NCBI RefSeq assembly: GCF_001540865.1
Contig: NC_033639.1
Coordinates: 8,792,432-8,856,431 of the forward strand
Direction of reading: 5' to 3'
DNA length: 64,000 bases
Source of the DNA: Ananas comosus
Lineage: Eukaryota > Streptophyta > Magnoliopsida > Poales > Bromeliaceae
Positions 24,456 through 36,200 of the stretch are shown here, piece by piece (the stretch's first letter is position 1; each line of letters starts with the position of its first letter). Under the pieces are notes generated by a model that was given only the letters and a program-made list of their open reading frames with translations, did not search any database and was not told the origin of the DNA. The translations under genes were made by a program, and so were the position numbers.

Positions 24456-24680
24456 GAGTTCAGTTATGATACTTGTAAAAGCACCAAGCATTTGGTGCTT
24501 GTAAATTTTTTACCGTTAGATCTACGTTTTTTATCATTTTCACACGTTAGATCATACTATTCAACAAACCACCCACTCAGCCCTAGAGTTCCCACATCAT
24601 CCTATCCGCACATCCCTTAATCCAAGGGTGGAAAACTTAGAAGTACCAATGACTTGATACTTTTAAAAGTATAGGAGCTC
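24456..24680. mobile_element. MITE family A copy 2 (inverted orientation relative to copy 1)
   Basis: The ends GAGTTCAGTTATGATACT and AGTATAGGAGCTC are the diverged family A terminal repeats. The interior reads 'gttagatcatactattcaacaaaccaccca' and 'cacatcatcctatccgcacatc', the reverse of copy 1. The right side runs into (TA)n. Confidence 0.75.
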
Positions 24681-24729
<49 letters not shown>

Positions 24730-24730
24730 N

Positions 24731-24770
<40 letters not shown>
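24680..24770. repeat. (TA)n then single n then (CT)n
   Basis: A long TA tract (about 24684-24726) is followed by 'gca', one undetermined base at 24730 and a CT tract (24731-24770). The n probably marks collapsed or unresolved microsatellite length. Confidence 0.9.
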
Positions 24771-24773
<3 letters not shown>

Positions 24774-25904
24774 AAGGATCATATGTCGGATGTTAGATCA
24801 TACTAATATTAAATCATATCTTCTGTCGTGATTTTTTATTTCTATAGACAGATTTCAAATGACGGTTTTGTAGTTTTTGCTTATAATTCCTCATCGATCG
24901 TTCAAGATCTGCAAAGGAACGGAATGTTTCCAATTTATTCCCTTTTTTCGAGAAGGAGATGTTATAGAAAAATTAGGGGTAGCTAGAGTTAGTCGATGTG
25001 GACTCCCGTTACAAGTATATATATATATATATAAATTCTAATGTAAGGATGTCCAATTATGTTTGTCCATTAAAAACGTGTCCAGAGATACATTGTAACC
25101 GTTGGATCGAGTTTGTCATTAGATATCGTTTTGAATAAATTACGTGGGTCATATATAACATAGAAGAGCTAATATACAGGCAAAGGGTTGTGTTGTAGAT
25201 AAGCTCGCGCCTAACAATACCAATTAATGACTTAATCTTATCCATAATTAATGAAAAGTTTATGCGCTACAAGTGTATATATATACATTACCTCCCAATT
25301 AACAAAGTGTGAAGCTTAAAGGTGAACAAGAGCAAATTGGTATTACATGCTTGATCTAATTCATGTTATGAAAATAGTATATATAGTACCATATTTGATT
25401 TGCGAAAGAAATAATCCTGACATGCATATAATGCGAAAGATATTGATATGCTTCCCCCAATCAACTTAAGTTTTGAATTGATTTGAGCCTTTAACAAAAA
25501 ATTTATGTTATAAAAAAGATAATATTGTAGTAAACATATTCTAATAGTTTGTATACATATTGTAGTATAATATTGTAATGTAGTATACATATTCTACTAG
25601 TTAATTTGTATGCGAAACTCAAGCTGAAAGGAAGCTCTTATTTAATGCTCAAGGAATAATTAATAGACCTACCACACAAGAAACTCAGATTCCTTCTTTA
25701 TTTATCAATGCTTATCACATCTAAAAAGGAAGCACAAACATGGAACATAGTAATAATTAACATTAACCCAAAATAATAATAATTAAATTTAAACTTTAAG
25801 CACCAAGGTTTCTAAAAATTGCAATCTAGCTAGAAACAATTAATGTCTTTGTCTATTTTGAAGCTAATTTTCAGTTGTATGTTGGTCCCACCTATATATC
25901 TGAG
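24771..25904. other. AT-rich spacer, no gene seen
   Basis: Short TA runs and scattered unique sequence. No transposon end, RNA gene or coding frame could be supported. Confidence 0.45.
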
Positions 25905-25917
25905 AAACATATACACC

Positions 25918-26072
25918 CTGACCGTCCCTAGAGCAAGTGGCAAAGGGCTTGGTGATTGATACCCGAGACCCAAGTTCGAATCCTAGTTGATTCACATTTT
26001 CAGTTAAGTTTATTTCTAAATGAAATAAATGAAGCGGGTAGCGTGCTACCTATCTCTAAAAAAAAAAAGAAA
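25918..26072 (+). mobile_element. tRNA-derived SINE, copy 1
   Basis: It starts CTGACCGTCCCTAGAGCAAG and has RNA polymerase III-type boxes: A box TAGAGCAAGTGG and B box AGTTCGAATCC, about 35 bp apart. It ends in an A-rich tail (26058-26072). The flanking 13-bp duplication AAACATATACACC is at 25905-25917 and 26073-26085. A second copy lies inverted at 63680-63842. Confidence 0.9.
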
Positions 26073-26555
26073 AAACATATACACCCTGACCAACTTTGTA
26101 GTATATTCTACATTAAATTCTTTGACACGATTATTTTGTTTGAAATAACCAGTGGTCTTAAGATCCATAATTAATCTCTTTTATTGATAACCAAGCCATA
26201 CATATATCCTAAAATTGAGTATTGCATATAATTTTTCTTATTTATCGTATCGATGTACTGACATACTGATGCACCACGCATGCATTAGATATTTCGAAAA
26301 AATAATACAGAATATATTATTAGGGAACATTATAATTTTTTTTTTCTTTTTTTTCTTAAACACATTGGTATCTCTAGGTGATTGAAATGTGAAAGCTAAC
26401 CAATCGAAAAAAGAAAAAAAGAAAAATGAAAAATGAAAATAAGACACACAACTTAAAAAGAAAAACAAAAAAAACCTTCAAATCCCAAAATTACCCTCCA
26501 AATTTTGCCATTATAAAAAGCCACTCCCTCGCCCCTCCTCTTTCCCCATTCCCCC

Positions 26556-26561
<6 letters not shown>

Positions 26562-26597
<36 letters not shown>
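26562..26597 (+). repeat. (CT)n tract in the leader of the GDU-like gene
   Basis: A CT dinucleotide run 49 bp before the start codon at 26646, probably in the 5' UTR. 'ccctaaaccac' follows. Confidence 0.85.
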
Positions 26598-26599
<2 letters not shown>

Positions 26600-26645
26600 C
26601 TTTTCTAAACCCTAAACCACTTTTCACAGGGAGGAGAGCTAGAGC

Positions 26646-27071
26646 ATGAGACCGGGGATCGGGGGCGTCCCACCGCCGCCGCACCCGCTGCCACCTTCTC
26701 CGGCGGCGGCGGCGGAGGCCCACTCGCCGTGGCGATCGCCGGTGCCGTACCTCTTCGGGGGGCTCGCGGCGATGCTCAGCCTCATCGCCTTCGCCCTCCT
26801 CATCCTCGCCTGCTCCTACTGGAAACTCTCCGCCCACCTCGACCCCGACTCCGACGACCCCCGCCGCGGCGGCGGCGGCGCCGCCTCCTCCTCCTCCGGC
26901 GGGAAGGGCTCCGGCGGCGGCCCCACCGAGCCCCCGCCGGCGTTCGAGGAGCGCATCGCCGTGATCATGGCCGGGAACCAGAACCCAACGCACCTCGCCA
27001 CCCCCACCTTCAGGGGAGCGGTAACCGCACCGCCCCGTGACGGGACTCGCGAGGGAGAAGCAAATGAGTAG
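26646..27071 (+). CDS. GLUTAMINE DUMPER-like single-pass membrane protein
   Basis: GDU proteins are small plant membrane proteins that promote amino-acid export and are known to work with RING ubiquitin ligases of the LOG2 type. This 141-residue intronless frame has the family's order. A proline-rich N terminus is followed by SPWRSPVPYLFGG and one transmembrane segment (about residues 30-57, LAAMLSLIAFALLILAC) ending in SYWKL. A Gly/Ser-rich linker follows, then the signature VIMAG with N-x-N-PTHLATPT (about residues 108-122). The last ~20 residues after the VIMAG block are basic and acidic and not conserved. The start has a full family-like N terminus, so no upstream ATG is needed. No frame break is seen. 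Confidence 0.93.
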   Translation: MRPGIGGVPPPPHPLPPSPAAAAEAHSPWRSPVPYLFGGLAAMLSLIAFALLILACSYWKLSAHLDPDSDDPRRGGGGAASSSSGGKGSGGGPTEPPPAFEERIAVIMAGNQNPTHLATPTFRGAVTAPPRDGTREGEANE

Positions 27072-27355
27072 TGAAGAGTTTTTATCTTTTATATATATTT
27101 TTTTTAAAAAAAATTATTTTAACTTTTTTGGGGGGGGTTTAGGGTTTGGATGGTGGAGATGTTGTTATTGTTTTGGACCGAAATGTAAATTTGTGAAATT
27201 TTTGGGATGAGGAAGGAGAGCGACAAGGCTTTGTTAATTTATTTCATCATAATGCAGGGTGTGAATTGAAATTTTTTCCTCTTCTATTTAAGCATCTAAA
27301 AGGTGGTTGTGTATGATCATATATGAGTCACACAAGTAACGTTTTCCCTTTATAT

Positions 27356-27373
27356 ATGTATATATATATACAC

Positions 27374-27445
<72 letters not shown>
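27356..27445. repeat. (TA)n microsatellite flanking family B copy 1
   Basis: A long TA tract with two small interruptions (c near 27371, t near 27393). A matching tract lies at 27987-28060 on the other side of the element. Confidence 0.9.
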
Positions 27446-27448
<3 letters not shown>

Positions 27449-27983
27449 CGCGTCTGGGGTGCTTTTGGAAGCACGGAGCACTCCGTGCTTCCAAATTATT
27501 TTCGATGTTGGAACTTTCGAATCGACGATCGGCTCCGTTAGACTTGATCTAGAGTATTTAAAGTATTTAAAAAATAAATTTCGCGATTTTTCGATATCAT
27601 TTGCCTAGTGATCGAAGAGGCTCAAAATCAACGACTGAAAATAAAAATCTTACAAAATAGGATGATATGAAATTAAAATTTTAGATCAAAATTATTGATC
27701 TTGTTTTATATGGTATAAAGAATTTTCTATGAAAATTTCATATGATTTGGATATTTCTACATTGTTAAACTTGCAAACGGCTCACCACGGCCATTAAAAT
27801 TATTGAATTTGAGTCCCTTCAATCACTAGGCAAATAATTTTAAAAAATCACAAAATTTATTTTCTAGGTACTTCAAATACTCTAGATCAACTCTAACGGA
27901 GCCGACCGTCGATTCGAAAATACGAATATCGAAAACAACTTGGAAGCACGGAGGACTCGTGCTTCCAGAAGCATACCAGCCCA

Positions 27984-27986
<3 letters not shown>
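27446..27986. mobile_element. Palindromic MITE family B copy 1 (541 bp)
   Basis: The two halves are inverted copies of each other over roughly 200 bp each. The left order 'gaatcgacgatcggctccgtta', 'gatctagagtattt', 'cgatatcatttgcctagtgatcga' is reversed on the right. Each end also carries its own hairpin. GGAAGCACGGAG-CA-CTCCGTGCTTCC (27467-27492) is perfect, and the right one (27942-27966) lacks one base. The termini are GAGCGCGTCTGGGGTGC and GCATACCAGCCCACTC. It sits in (TA)n. No coding capacity is present. Confidence 0.88.

Positions 27987-28060
<74 letters not shown>
27987..28060. repeat. (TA)n microsatellite
   Basis: The right-hand TA tract flanking family B copy 1, with one interruption. 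Confidence 0.9.
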
Positions 28061-28066
<6 letters not shown>

Positions 28067-28414
28067 GTTTATTGCAGGAAAAAAAAATTAAGCTTCAATT
28101 TTAGAATAATTCGAAAAACTTAATTCAAGCCACGTCTTAAATCTATAATATAAGAAAAAAGGAGCACAAATATAAAGAGAAGCATGGAACATAGATATTA
28201 ACTAAGATATAAATGTTGGTACGTACTCTGGAAGTTCAAATTCGAAATCTAATTAATACGAATTAGATATATAGAAATTGATTACTTTTGTTCCAAATTG
28301 TCAATTATGGGTTATTTGGTTAAATTTTAATAGTTTGGACTGCATGAAGCATCAAATACACATAATCCTGCTAAGTATATTTATTATAAGTATTAAATCT
28401 TGTTCAGCAAAGTA

Positions 28415-28417
<3 letters not shown>

Positions 28418-28475
<58 letters not shown>
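28418..28475. repeat. (TA)n microsatellite
   Basis: A pure TA dinucleotide tract in spacer. Confidence 0.9.
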
Positions 28476-28478
<3 letters not shown>

Positions 28479-28829
28479 TGATAGTTGTGTAAATAACTTT
28501 CTGTTACAATTACTAATAAGATTTTGTAGTGGGCAAAAAAAAAAAAAAAAGAGAAAAGATAATTTATGAAGAATTTTTAAGTAAAGAGAGGTTTGTAACT
28601 TTGCATATTGAAGTGGACTTCACTTTAAATAGACAATTTTGCAGGGGTGATTATGTCTTTTTCTTCCCCAGCACCTGAATCGAATCAGATAAAATACACA
28701 CTGAAGCTGTGCATATAAAAACAAGGTGTTAGAATATATGTCTCTTCCTCTTCTTCTTTTTGTTTTTTAAGGGTAAATTTTATGAATAGTTATTTAATTA
28801 TTTCACTAAAACATTAGAATTTCGAAGTG

Positions 28830-29017
28830 TATATACCAGACATTTTTAGAAGCATGCATGTTTTCGTACTCTTAAATTATTTTCGATAATCAGACTTTCA
28901 AATTAATGACTAGCTCCATTAAATATTTAAAATATTTAAAGAATAAATTTTATTATTTTCGATATCATTCTCTCAGTGATCTAAATAACTCGACGACTGA
29001 AGATAAAAATCTCACAA
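28830..29017. mobile_element. Decayed left half of a family B MITE
   Basis: The phrases 'agaagcatgcatg', 'aaattattttcgataatcagactttcaaattaatgactagctcc', 'atttaaagaataaattt' and 'cgatatcattctctcagtgatc' follow the order of the family B left half with many changes. The right half is missing. Confidence 0.55.
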
Positions 29018-30400
29018 AAGAATAAAAATAATATAGACACCCCCTCAATTGTGGTCATTTTAAATTAGTCCTTCAAACAGCTCCTATTTAACGCATTTCT
29101 TTAATTAAAAAAATAAATTGCTAAATTTGATAATTCATCATTAAGTTTGAGAATATTTTTATTTCAATTGACTGAAATAATTTAAATAAAAAGAAAATAA
29201 AATCTAAGGAGTGTCATTAAGTGAGATTTTTTTTTAAAATAAAAAATAAAAGCTGAGAGACCTATTTCATAAATACGTATATTTCTAACTTAAATAATTA
29301 TGAATTTGATTAAAAATAATTCTTCAAAATTTTTAACATAAAGTAAAATTTGTGATTCTAAAACAACAGTATAAATAATAATATTATGAAAAAAAAATTA
29401 TTTATTTATTTATTTTTTGTAGTATTAAACTAAAGTGCATGATATAGTTTTTTTTAAAAAAAATTAATAATTTGCTAAAATAATTAGTCCAAACCATGTA
29501 AGTACAATACAGTATGTGCACATTATCCAGGCTTTTAAATTTTTTTTAAAAAAAAATTTCAAAGCGGTAAGTAGTAAGTGGTAACTCAAACCCGCATAGT
29601 AAACTACACGCCACGTGGCAACGATCCATTGGCCCGACGGTGGTGGGTGTGCGCGTTGGCTTGTAGCCGCGGTTTTGCGATGGAATGTATGCGGCGACCC
29701 GACACCGCGAAAGCTTCACGGCGTAATAATGGCGGAATATTCGAGGGATCGTACGGGACGGGGCTGTCGTTAGGGAACGGGGGAGATCGCGCCACGTGGC
29801 AAGGCGGTTACTGTTGCGAACATTTGGCTCTCGGTCGTGAAAATGTATGAAGACCCCCTCAGCTATAGCCAATTTTGAAGCACTCCCCTCAACTTTTGCC
29901 CTTTTTGTTTTTTTTCTGGAATTTAAATCCAAATTTGCATGCAATTTGGGTGCCAGTAATAATTCCCTCAAATTATCTTGTGTGTACAATATAGTATCAG
30001 AGCAGAGTATTCTAATTAAATTCGAACCCCGCCAGGTCCCTATTCTTATTTAGTTTTCTCTTATTTAATTTATGTCCATGTCGTAGATTTATTAAAAAAA
30101 TGTTTCGATTTCGGACGCCAGTGAGAGTGTTAAACATAAACGTTAGAAATACTGTTATGTTATGGAGAAACAATTGTTTTCACATTATTTAGCATCCAAG
30201 TATCACAAGAAAAGTTCTCCATGGTTGTTACTAGAATATAAAGTTATAATTAGCTCTACATCCCAATGATTCATTAATATAATTAGTTTGTCTAAAATCA
30301 TTAGCTAGTAGAGGCCATACTATAACTCTTCATAGCAACTGATTACTAAGTTTGTACAAGTTATACTCTAATAATCAATTAAATAGTATATATATATATA
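29018..30400. other. Spacer with a G-box-bearing GC-rich islet
   Basis: At 29590-29830 the base composition rises sharply. Two identical perfect G-box palindromes GCCACGTGGC lie at 29610-29619 and 29791-29800. Overlapping open frames on both strands here are compositional and match no family I know. The phrases 'accccctcaattgtggtc' (near 29040) and 'accccctcagctatagcc' (near 29853) mark another decayed dispersed repeat. Confidence 0.45.
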
Positions 30401-30407
30401 TATATAT

Positions 30408-30657
30408 ATGTTACTATACTGTCGGTAGTATCAAGCACTTGGTGTTGTTGAGTTTTCGATCGTTGGATGAGAGGATGTGCGGTTAGAATGACAGTGGTAT
30501 CTGATTACGATGATAATAATTTTTTAGGATTGAGTGGATGGTTAGTTGAATAGTATAATCTAACGGATGAAAATGATCAAAGAATAGATCTAACGATAAA
30601 AAATTCGATAGTACTCAGAGCTTAATACCATGGATCGATAGTATAGTAGTTGGACTC
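30408..30657. mobile_element. MITE family A copy 3
   Basis: Same orientation as copy 1: 'gatgtgcggttagaatga' and 'gattgagtggatggttagttgaatagtataatctaac' in the interior. The right end is AGTATAGTAGTTGGACTC. The left end is eroded into (TA)n, so the left boundary is approximate. An internal 20-base insertion separates it from copy 1. Confidence 0.75.
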
Positions 30658-33000
30658 TCTCTCTCTCTCTCTCTCTATCTCTATAAAGGGTTATGACACA
30701 AATATATAAATCTTCTTTTTTCTTTTTGTTGAAAGCTATAGATATATATGTCTTGAAGGGAAATATTTTCTGTTAGGGAGGTGTGAAAATGAAAAATAGA
30801 TTTAGTGGGAGACAACTTATATGCAAAAGAAGATGCCACTATATATATGAGTGAGGGGGACCCATTGTATACTAATAAGAGGCACATTTTGGGGAACCCA
30901 AAAAAATAATGGGGAACACAACAGGGCCACTCAACTACTAACTTTTTTAGGAATTCACCCAAAAAAAAAAAAAAGAGAACTTTTGTTTTGGACAAGATTC
31001 TCATCAAGAGTGTTTTTGAAGTATCTTCAAAATGGTGTAATTGATCATTTTCTTTGTCATATCACTTTGAAAGTAAAAAAATTTGGAAAAACAAGGTTGC
31101 CTTGTTCATGTAATTAGTGTTTTCTATGTGAAATCTATACTTTAATTACTAGAGTAGTTCATAGGATATAGTTTTTTAAAAATCTTCTTTTTTTTTTTCT
31201 TTTTCAATTTTTTGAAATAGTACTAATAATCATGGCCCACAATCAAATTCAGGAGGGTAGGCAATCCAATATATTATTTTACCGGTGTAACTCCAACGGC
31301 GTCATTACAATCACCAAAGCGAAAAACTACAAACTACTACTACTTACGCTTAGTTCGTTGTCTAAACACTTTTGAAAGATCTGGAAAACTCGAAAGCGCT
31401 ATATTACTTTCTCCGTGCGGCTTTCCAAAGTATAGAAGCGGTTGCTTTTGGCAACGCTACGTCGTTGAGTAGTAGATTCTGAATTCAAATGTCGCTAAAT
31501 ACTAGAAAGAATGCGTGACTGTGGTTTACCAGCGTGTATCTTCAAAACAGGCCGAAGTAAGTGTAATGGAATAAAGTGCAAATGGGCCAAGAAAACAGCG
31601 CAAATTTTTTCAAATTCGGTCCGATCTTTTTGTGCAGTGATGAAAAGCTTATCTTGGTGGTGGTTTGGCCCAACTATTCCTCATGAAAGAAGGCTGAAGT
31701 GCAGGTTTAGACCAGATTCCAAACTTAGGTTACCGTAAATTATGGATTAGCTTTGAGCTTCATCCTAATGATAAGGAGGGGAAAAAAAATCATTAATTAT
31801 TATGATTTCTAGCATAAGATTTTTATATTATTGCAATCAACTCTTACATTTAGTTCAGTTACCTAGATGCTGATATGTATCATTGATATGATTGCGATCT
31901 GCCATGCATTTTAATTATTATCGGTCATATTATCAAATAAGATATTATTACGTGAGTAATAAATTAATATTTAGTCAATTAAGTTAGACCGATGTAGAAA
32001 TTGACTGCAATAATTTAAAAAGTTTAAACTAGAAATTATAATAAGATTTGGCCCCAAAAAAAAAGAAAAGAAATTGAGGTCAAACAGGTTGTAAGGTCTC
32101 CACGTGGCAGAGAAATACACGTTGACCAGAGAAAGCTGCCAGCCTCCCAGCTGGGAAACTCCATGCGGCGACTCTAGCAACATAAAAAATTTTAAAATGT
32201 ACCAATTATTATATTAGTGATGTAACGTGTTCAACTAATCAAATAATTTTTTTTTAGGTTTATTCATCCCATCATAATTATAAAAGAAATATTTTTATTA
32301 TAATTTTTTTAAAAAATAAATATGATTAGCTTGTTATTGATGATGTGGTGCAAATTAATATGATACAGTAAATTTTCTCTAGTAACACACATGTTTGGCC
32401 ACGTGTGCACCAAATAATCCTCTCAGTATTTGTATATGGAGTTCCAACAAAAAATACTCAATCCGACATTGCACTTGTAATTAAGAGCTTATCATAATTT
32501 CAAAATAGAATGTATATCTTATACTTTTTTTTAAAAAAAATTTATTATTTTTTTATTTTACTATAATTTATTTGAAATTTTGTAAATTCTAAGATGGGTG
32601 TGTAAGATCGAACTCTTCCCTTTGTGGTCTACAAATAGAATTTTTCATAATTTATTAATTTTTTTTTGCATTTGGTCTCCATAAAAGAAATTTATTTTTT
32701 GAGTAATTAAATTAAAATTATAAATACAAAAATAGTTCTATATTTATACACATAGACGCACGCAGGGTAGAAGAAAAATATTTTAAGTAAACACGATGAT
32801 TCATTCACCGAATCTAGAATAGTGTATGAAGAGAAAGAGACATGCATTTTGTTTTTAAAATCTATTATGTTGCGTAAAAACACAGTATGTGATTTACCAT
32901 ATATATTCACTTAAAATATTTGAGTAATTGATATTTATTTATATTCATAATGTTGATAGAATTATTTATAAAATATTTCTTTTTGAGAGAGCTAATTTAA
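30658..33000. other. AT-rich spacer, no gene seen
   Basis: There are CT and A runs at 30656-30685 and 30960-30975. CACGTGG appears near 32101 and CACGTGTG near 32399. Short open frames look random. No RNA gene or transposon end could be supported. Confidence 0.45.
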
Positions 33001-33226
33001 TTAAAGAAGGGCCCGGTATTACTACTTACGTATTGTTTAGCCGGCCGAGGGCGGCTTTACGTGACAAATACTTTTCTCGATCTCTCCTAATCACCACTTA
33101 AAATCTCCATCGCATTTCGAATAAATACATACAAAAGAGGCAAATTGGAGATAGAGACATACATTCATATATATAAGAGAGAATGGTTAGCATTTGATAA
33201 GGGTTTGTTGTCGTGTCAACGGAGAT

Positions 33227-33256
33227 CGATCAATCGATCGATCGGTTGATTGATCG
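33227..33256 (+). promoter_or_regulatory. GATC-rich hairpin in the leader of the kinase gene
   Basis: CGATCAATC (33227-33235) and GATTGATCG (33248-33256) are a perfect 9-bp inverted repeat with a 12-base loop. The structure ends 16 bases before the ATG at 33273. If it is in the 5' UTR it could form a stem close to the start codon. Confidence 0.5.
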
Positions 33257-33272
33257 TCGGAGGGCGGCCGCG

Positions 33273-36200
33273 ATGGGTGCGGTGGCGAGCTCTTGCTGCT
33301 GCAACGAGAAGGTGGATCAAGTGTAAGTTGATCGGTTAGCAGAATGAGCTCCGTATATATCTGTGAAAGTTTTCCCTTTTTTTTTTTTTTTTTTCTTTGT
33401 TTTGTCGGACGAGCTTTTGCAGAAGTGCATGTTTATAGCACGAGCAGGTTTGACACGAAACCGTAGTTTAGTGCGGTTCTGAATAAGCTTCGATTTGGGG
33501 CGAGCTTTTGACGTCCTGAGCTAAACATGCCCTAAGAACGTGTTTAGCCTAGCTTTTTTCGTGCTCTCTCACCGCACTTGATCGCGTAACTGAGTGAGCT
33601 TTGTAAATATTTGTGAATGTTTTCTATTATAAATTAGTTTCTGCAGAAGAGCACGTGGATTAGCACGAGCGGGTTTAACATGCAATTGTAGTTTAGTACA
33701 GTTTTGAATACGCTCCGAGCTGGGACAAGCTTTTGATGACCTGAGTTCAACATGCCCTAAGAATGTGTTTAGCCTAGCTTTTCCGGTGCAATACGGTCGT
33801 GCACCAAATTATCCACCGAAAAAGTGAGATACCGTAGCGCGAACTAAGGGAGTTGGTTGACGAGTCACTAATACTTTTCTCATTAATTCAAATCTCCCAC
33901 AACAACTCAGACCATTTATTTTGGGGCTCAAAAGTTTATTTTAATTTGTTTTAGCAGATGTTAACTAATGGTGATGATATTGTAGGTGCATGTGGTTAAT
34001 TTATACATATATATGTTTTTTTTTATAAATTAAAATAGGTGTGTGAGTGGAGTAGTGAATAGTACGTGGAGGATATTCACTTACAAGGAGCTGTACTCTG
34101 CAACCAATGGATTTAGCGAGGGGAATTTGCTCGGAGAGGGAGGATTTGGAAGCGTTTATTGGGGAAAAACCTCAGATGGGCTTCAGGTATTTTTTATACA
34201 TAAATATATATTTTTTAATTAATTGTTTTGTAGTATTTTTTTTAGTATATTTTATGTAAGAACTTATTATAAAAGTGGCATTAGTTACTGTAAAAAGAAA
34301 AAAAGAAGCTAAAAAAATTATGTAAATTATAGCTTATTTTGAAGGCAAAACTTTTGGAGATATTGAAGCAGTTGTGAGAGTGAGTAGCGTTCAAATATTT
34401 CATAAGTTAACACCTTGAGCATCGACTACTCCATGTCCTGAGTTTTTTAAAAAGTATTCGCCAAAAAAAATATTGTTTGTGTTAGCCAAAAAATCGATAC
34501 GATAGAAAACGGATCAGAATTAGTCTTAACACCTTTACTCCTGTATATGTTGAATATTAGATGAATCATGTCACTTATACTAACGAGTGAATGTAACTCA
34601 TGACCTCTCAAAAGTGAGGAAGTTTAGAACTCGCTCCGATATCATGTTATGCAAAAAATCGAAGCGAGCGCAAGTTGTAAGCATAAGTGTATATATTTTG
34701 TAGATAGCGGTGAAGAAGCTGAAGGCAGCGAACAACTCGAAGGCAGAGATGGAGTTCGCGGTGGAGGTGGAGGTGCTGGCGAGGGTGCGGCACAAGAACC
34801 TGCTCGGCCTGCGGGGATACTGCGCCGGTAGCGAGCAGCGGCTCATCGTCTACGACTACATGCCCAACCTCAGCCTCCTCTCCCACTTGCACGGCCAGTT
34901 CGCCAGCGAGGTTCGGCTCGATTGGAAGAAGAGGGTGAATGTCATGTTGGGCTCCGCAGAAGGGCTGGTGTTAGTGATCCTGTCGATGCCTTTTTGACTC
35001 CACTTTTGCTTCTGCTTTCAGTTCTTATCATTTCTTATATAATATTTTTCAGCAAAAGAAATTCGTAGATTCTGCTATGATCGTAAGCTAAAATGATATG
35101 ATCAGCGCTCCCCTAATGTTTGCTGAACTAGCATAGTACTTTTCCTAAAAGCAGTATTTACATAAAATTTATTAAGTAACACTGCGTAAGTTTGATATTA
35201 ACAAAAAGAGAATTCTAATAGTAATGTTTACGTGCACGATTTTCTTAGACATTGGCTAAAGAAAGGACTCACCAGGTAATATTTGATTTGTTATGAGCTA
35301 AACTTAAAAAAACCTTTAAAAAATTATAATATTTGATTGACGTGTTACCTATCGTATGTATATATATAAACGCAGGTATCTACACCACGAGGTGAGCCCG
35401 CATATCATCCACCGGGACATCAAGGCCAGCAACGTGCTGCTGGACTCCGACTTCGAGCCCCTCGTGGCCGACTTCGGCTTCGCGAAGCTCATCCCCGACG
35501 GCGTCAGCCACATGACGACCCGCGTCAAGGGCACCCTCGGTTACCTCGCGCCGGAGTACGCCATGTGGGGGAAGGTCTCCGGCAGCTGCGACGTCTACTC
35601 CTTTGGCATCCTCCTCCTCGAGCTCATCTCCGGCCGGAAGCCCATCGAGAAGCTCCCCGGCGGGATCAAGCGCACCATCACCGAGTGGGCCGAGCCCATC
35701 ATCGCCTCGGGCCGTCTCGGCGACCTCGTTGACCCCAGGTGAATAATAAAAAAAAATGGGTAGAAACAATTTCGGTCCAACCCAAGGCCCATTTTGATGA
35801 TTTAAGCCCAATATGTAATGCATCAGAAATTCTTTGTTATCTGAGCTATGTCTCGAATTTATTCCGAATGCTGAACTTGTGCCATTCTATGCCTAAGGTT
35901 ACGCGGAGAGTATGACCCGGTCCAGCTGCGAAGAGTAGTGGAGGCCGCCGCGCTGTGCGTGCAGGGAGAGCCCGAGAGGCGGCCCGACATGCGGGAGGTG
36001 GTGGCGATACTCAGAGGCGAAGATACAACGATGACAGCAGAAGCGGCGGCGGCGGCGACGACGAAGGGAGGACGAGATAAGGTAGGGGACAAGAAAATGC
36101 TAAGGATTGAGAGTGTCAGTTATGGGGAGCATTTGATGAACAAGTATGATGATGGTGGTGGTGACAACGGTGATGATGATGATAATAATGATGATGGTGA

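Noticed and set aside
27323..27541. Small proteins of alternating Tyr-Ile
   Set aside because: They are translations of (TA)n microsatellites; the same holds at 20483-20671 and 36585-36868.
29546..29989. 147-codon minus-strand frame and 90-codon plus-strand frame in the G-box islet
   Set aside because: Both are compositional, without domain, splice logic or codon bias.
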